Positions 8,095 through 8,918 of a stretch of 8,918 nucleotides of DNA are shown one piece after another (the stretch's first letter is position 1; every line of letters starts with the position of its first letter). The position numbers and the translations under genes were made by a program. This stretch comes from Deltaproteobacteria bacterium (GTDB lineage: Bacteria > Myxococcota > UBA796 > SXON01): the NCBI GenBank assembly GCA_947483545.1, contig CANKNP010000221.1:1-8918 (forward strand), written 5' to 3'. Below the pieces are notes generated by a model. It did no database searches. It had not been told where the DNA came from and worked only from the letters and a program-made list of their open reading frames with translations.

Positions 8095-8106
8095 TTGACG
8101 CGTCAA
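8095..8106. repeat. Perfect 12-base palindrome next to the glycosyltransferase start
   Basis: TTGACGCGTCAA reads the same on both strands and ends one base before the glycosyltransferase ATG (8091-8093, minus strand). It occupies the place where a Shine-Dalgarno sequence would be expected. It could be an operator half-site pair, or chance in GC-rich DNA. I saw no second copy in the window. Confidence 0.5.
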
Positions 8107-8111
8107 TAACT

Positions 8112-8126
8112 CACTTCTGCGAAGTG
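8112..8126. other. Small inverted repeat (6-bp stem, 3-base loop) in the intergenic region
   Basis: CACTTC-TGC-GAAGTG forms a perfect six-base stem about 20 bases upstream of the glycosyltransferase start. No T run follows on either strand, so it is not an intrinsic terminator. It may be part of a 5' untranslated leader or an operator. The rest of 8094-8257 shows no convincing -35/-10 pair on either strand. Confidence 0.4.
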
Positions 8127-8257
8127 TCATGGGACGAGGCGGCGATCACCGGTGCAATCCCGTCGGATCCGACCGCTACGATTGATAGCGTGCGCGGAGG
8201 TCCGATATTCGAGAGTGGTCGGGGCCCCCTGAGGTTCAACCGGGGCAGCAGACGCCG

Positions 8258-8839
8258 ATGACGAACCCGTCGCGACACCGGCCCCCGGTCCGCGCTACGG
8301 TGAACGTGGCGTCGACACTCGCCTCCGGCGACGGCGACGACGACCTCAGCGGCTGTTGGGGCGCGTGGCAGCGAGCCCCCCTTCCCCAGGTCTCGCGGCT
8401 TACGCTTGCACGCCCTCCCCTGGCCACATACGTTCTCGGCCTCATTCCCGGAGCCGTGGTGGCCGCCGATTCCCCGGCTGATGACCCAATCTTCGCCCCG
8501 CCCGTCGCTCCGCGAGTCACGCTCCAATTCACCCGCCACCTCTTCACGTTCTTTCCCCAGCTCCAGCACGGGGAAGTTCAGGTGGAAGCTCGTACGGTGA
8601 CCGAGGCGCTCGCCGCGCTCGAGCCTCTGGCTCCCGGCATCGGCTTCTACCTGCGGGATGAGCTGGGCCGGGTGCGGATCCATGTCAACATCTTCATAAA
8701 CACCGAGAGAATTCGGGATCGACGTACACAATCCGACCCGCTGCAACCCGGCGACACGGTCTGGATACTTCAACCCACTCCATGCAAGCAGCCAGATGGA
8801 ACCCCTGACCGCCTGACCGTTTCCGGAGCTTTGAGTTAG
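8258..8839 (+). CDS. MoaD/ThiS-like beta-grasp protein with N-terminal extension
   Basis: The 193-residue frame from ATG 8258 has a recognisable ubiquitin-like beta-grasp domain at residues about 86-173: RVTLQFTRHL as first strand, TVTEALAALEPLAPGIGFYL as helix, then GRVRIHVNIFINTERIRDRR and LQPGDTVWILQP. This matches stand-alone MoaD/ThiS family proteins, in which 'HV.IFvdg..irdr...sdpv..g..vyvmqa' is typical and sulfur is usually carried on a C-terminal Gly-Gly. Here the domain runs on into a 20-residue tail ending SGALS, with no Gly-Gly. Residues 1-85 are Arg/Pro/Ala rich and unlike the family. The only internal alternatives are GTG codons 8456 and 8459; the second has GGAG five bases upstream and would give a more usual 126-residue product. 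If that start is right, the intergenic gap grows to 365 bases. The partner enzyme is not visible. Confidence 0.7.
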   Translation: MTNPSRHRPPVRATVNVASTLASGDGDDDLSGCWGAWQRAPLPQVSRLTLARPPLATYVLGLIPGAVVAADSPADDPIFAPPVAPRVTLQFTRHLFTFFPQLQHGEVQVEARTVTEALAALEPLAPGIGFYLRDELGRVRIHVNIFINTERIRDRRTQSDPLQPGDTVWILQPTPCKQPDGTPDRLTVSGALS

Positions 8840-8876
8840 ATCTCCGGTATGTCAAAATCAAATCACGGCGGCGGCC

Positions 8877-8918
8877 ATGGGTGAAGCCCGGGTAGCCCTT
8901 TTTCAGCCCGATTTCAAC
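8877..8918 (+). CDS. Possible start of an IS1380-like transposase (3' truncated by window end)
   Basis: ATG 8877 opens a frame that is still open at the last base and gives only 14 residues, MGEARVALFQPDFN. The stretch ALFQPDFN resembles, from memory, the N-terminus of IS1380-type DDE transposases (LFQPDFN followed by R/GS(I/V)). There is no clear ribosome binding site, and terminal repeats cannot be judged from what is present. The call rests on about eight residues and could be chance. Confidence 0.25.
   Translation, partial: MGEARVALFQPDFN

Noticed and set aside
8111..8773. Minus-strand open frame of 220 codons opposite the beta-grasp gene
   Set aside because: The plus strand carries a recognisable MoaD/ThiS domain over the same bases, while the minus translation is rich in Arg and Gly with no pattern.
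8849..8884. Eleven-codon frame MSKSNHGGGHG after the beta-grasp gene
   Set aside because: No ribosome binding site or support for translation, and it overlaps the possible transposase start. The Gly run is expected from the local GGC repeat.
8878..8903. GGG-TAG-CCC followed by five T residues, considered as a terminator for the beta-grasp gene
   Set aside because: The stem is only three bases and I find no better pairing around it.

Overview
The window is GC-rich throughout. It reads as a free-living Gram-negative bacterium, most likely Myxococcota or another deltaproteobacterial lineage. This is inferred from the style of the secreted and envelope proteins (a LysM-protein-type C-terminal domain, a long class A penicillin-binding protein and a lipoprotein with a carboxypeptidase-regulatory-like domain). 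There is no rRNA or other taxonomic marker, so the assignment is soft.

Left part, plus strand (1-2575): the 3' end of a gene whose product resembles the C-terminal domain of deltaproteobacterial LysM-type secreted proteins, followed 43 bases later by a Cu(I)-exporting P1B-type ATPase (copA-like). The ATPase has all its catalytic motifs. Its first in-frame ATG falls inside the metal-binding motif, and no ordinary start codon lies upstream in frame, so its 5' end looks disturbed or misread.

Middle part, minus strand (2570-8093): a compact cell-envelope cluster read right to left. It holds a GT4-family (WaaG/RfaG-like) glycosyltransferase, a bifunctional class A penicillin-binding protein (GT51 plus transpeptidase) joined to it by an ATGA overlap with a strong ribosome binding site, and, 74 bases further on, a probable lipoprotein with an Ig-like carboxypeptidase-regulatory domain and a ThuA/glutamine-amidotransferase-like domain. 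The three genes are probably one operon for surface polysaccharide and peptidoglycan work. The lipoprotein gene converges on copA and their ends overlap by six bases.

Right part (8094-8918): a short intergenic region with a perfect 12-base palindrome next to the glycosyltransferase start and a small hairpin behind it. It is followed on the plus strand by a MoaD/ThiS-like beta-grasp protein with an N-terminal extension and no C-terminal Gly-Gly. The last 42 bases may be the first codons of an IS1380-like transposase cut off by the window end.

I see no CRISPR array, tRNA, rRNA or complete mobile element. Nothing here is a clearly new system. The best leads are the broken-looking copA start, the beta-grasp protein without Gly-Gly, the large insert in the transpeptidase domain, and the unknown lipoprotein tied to that enzyme.
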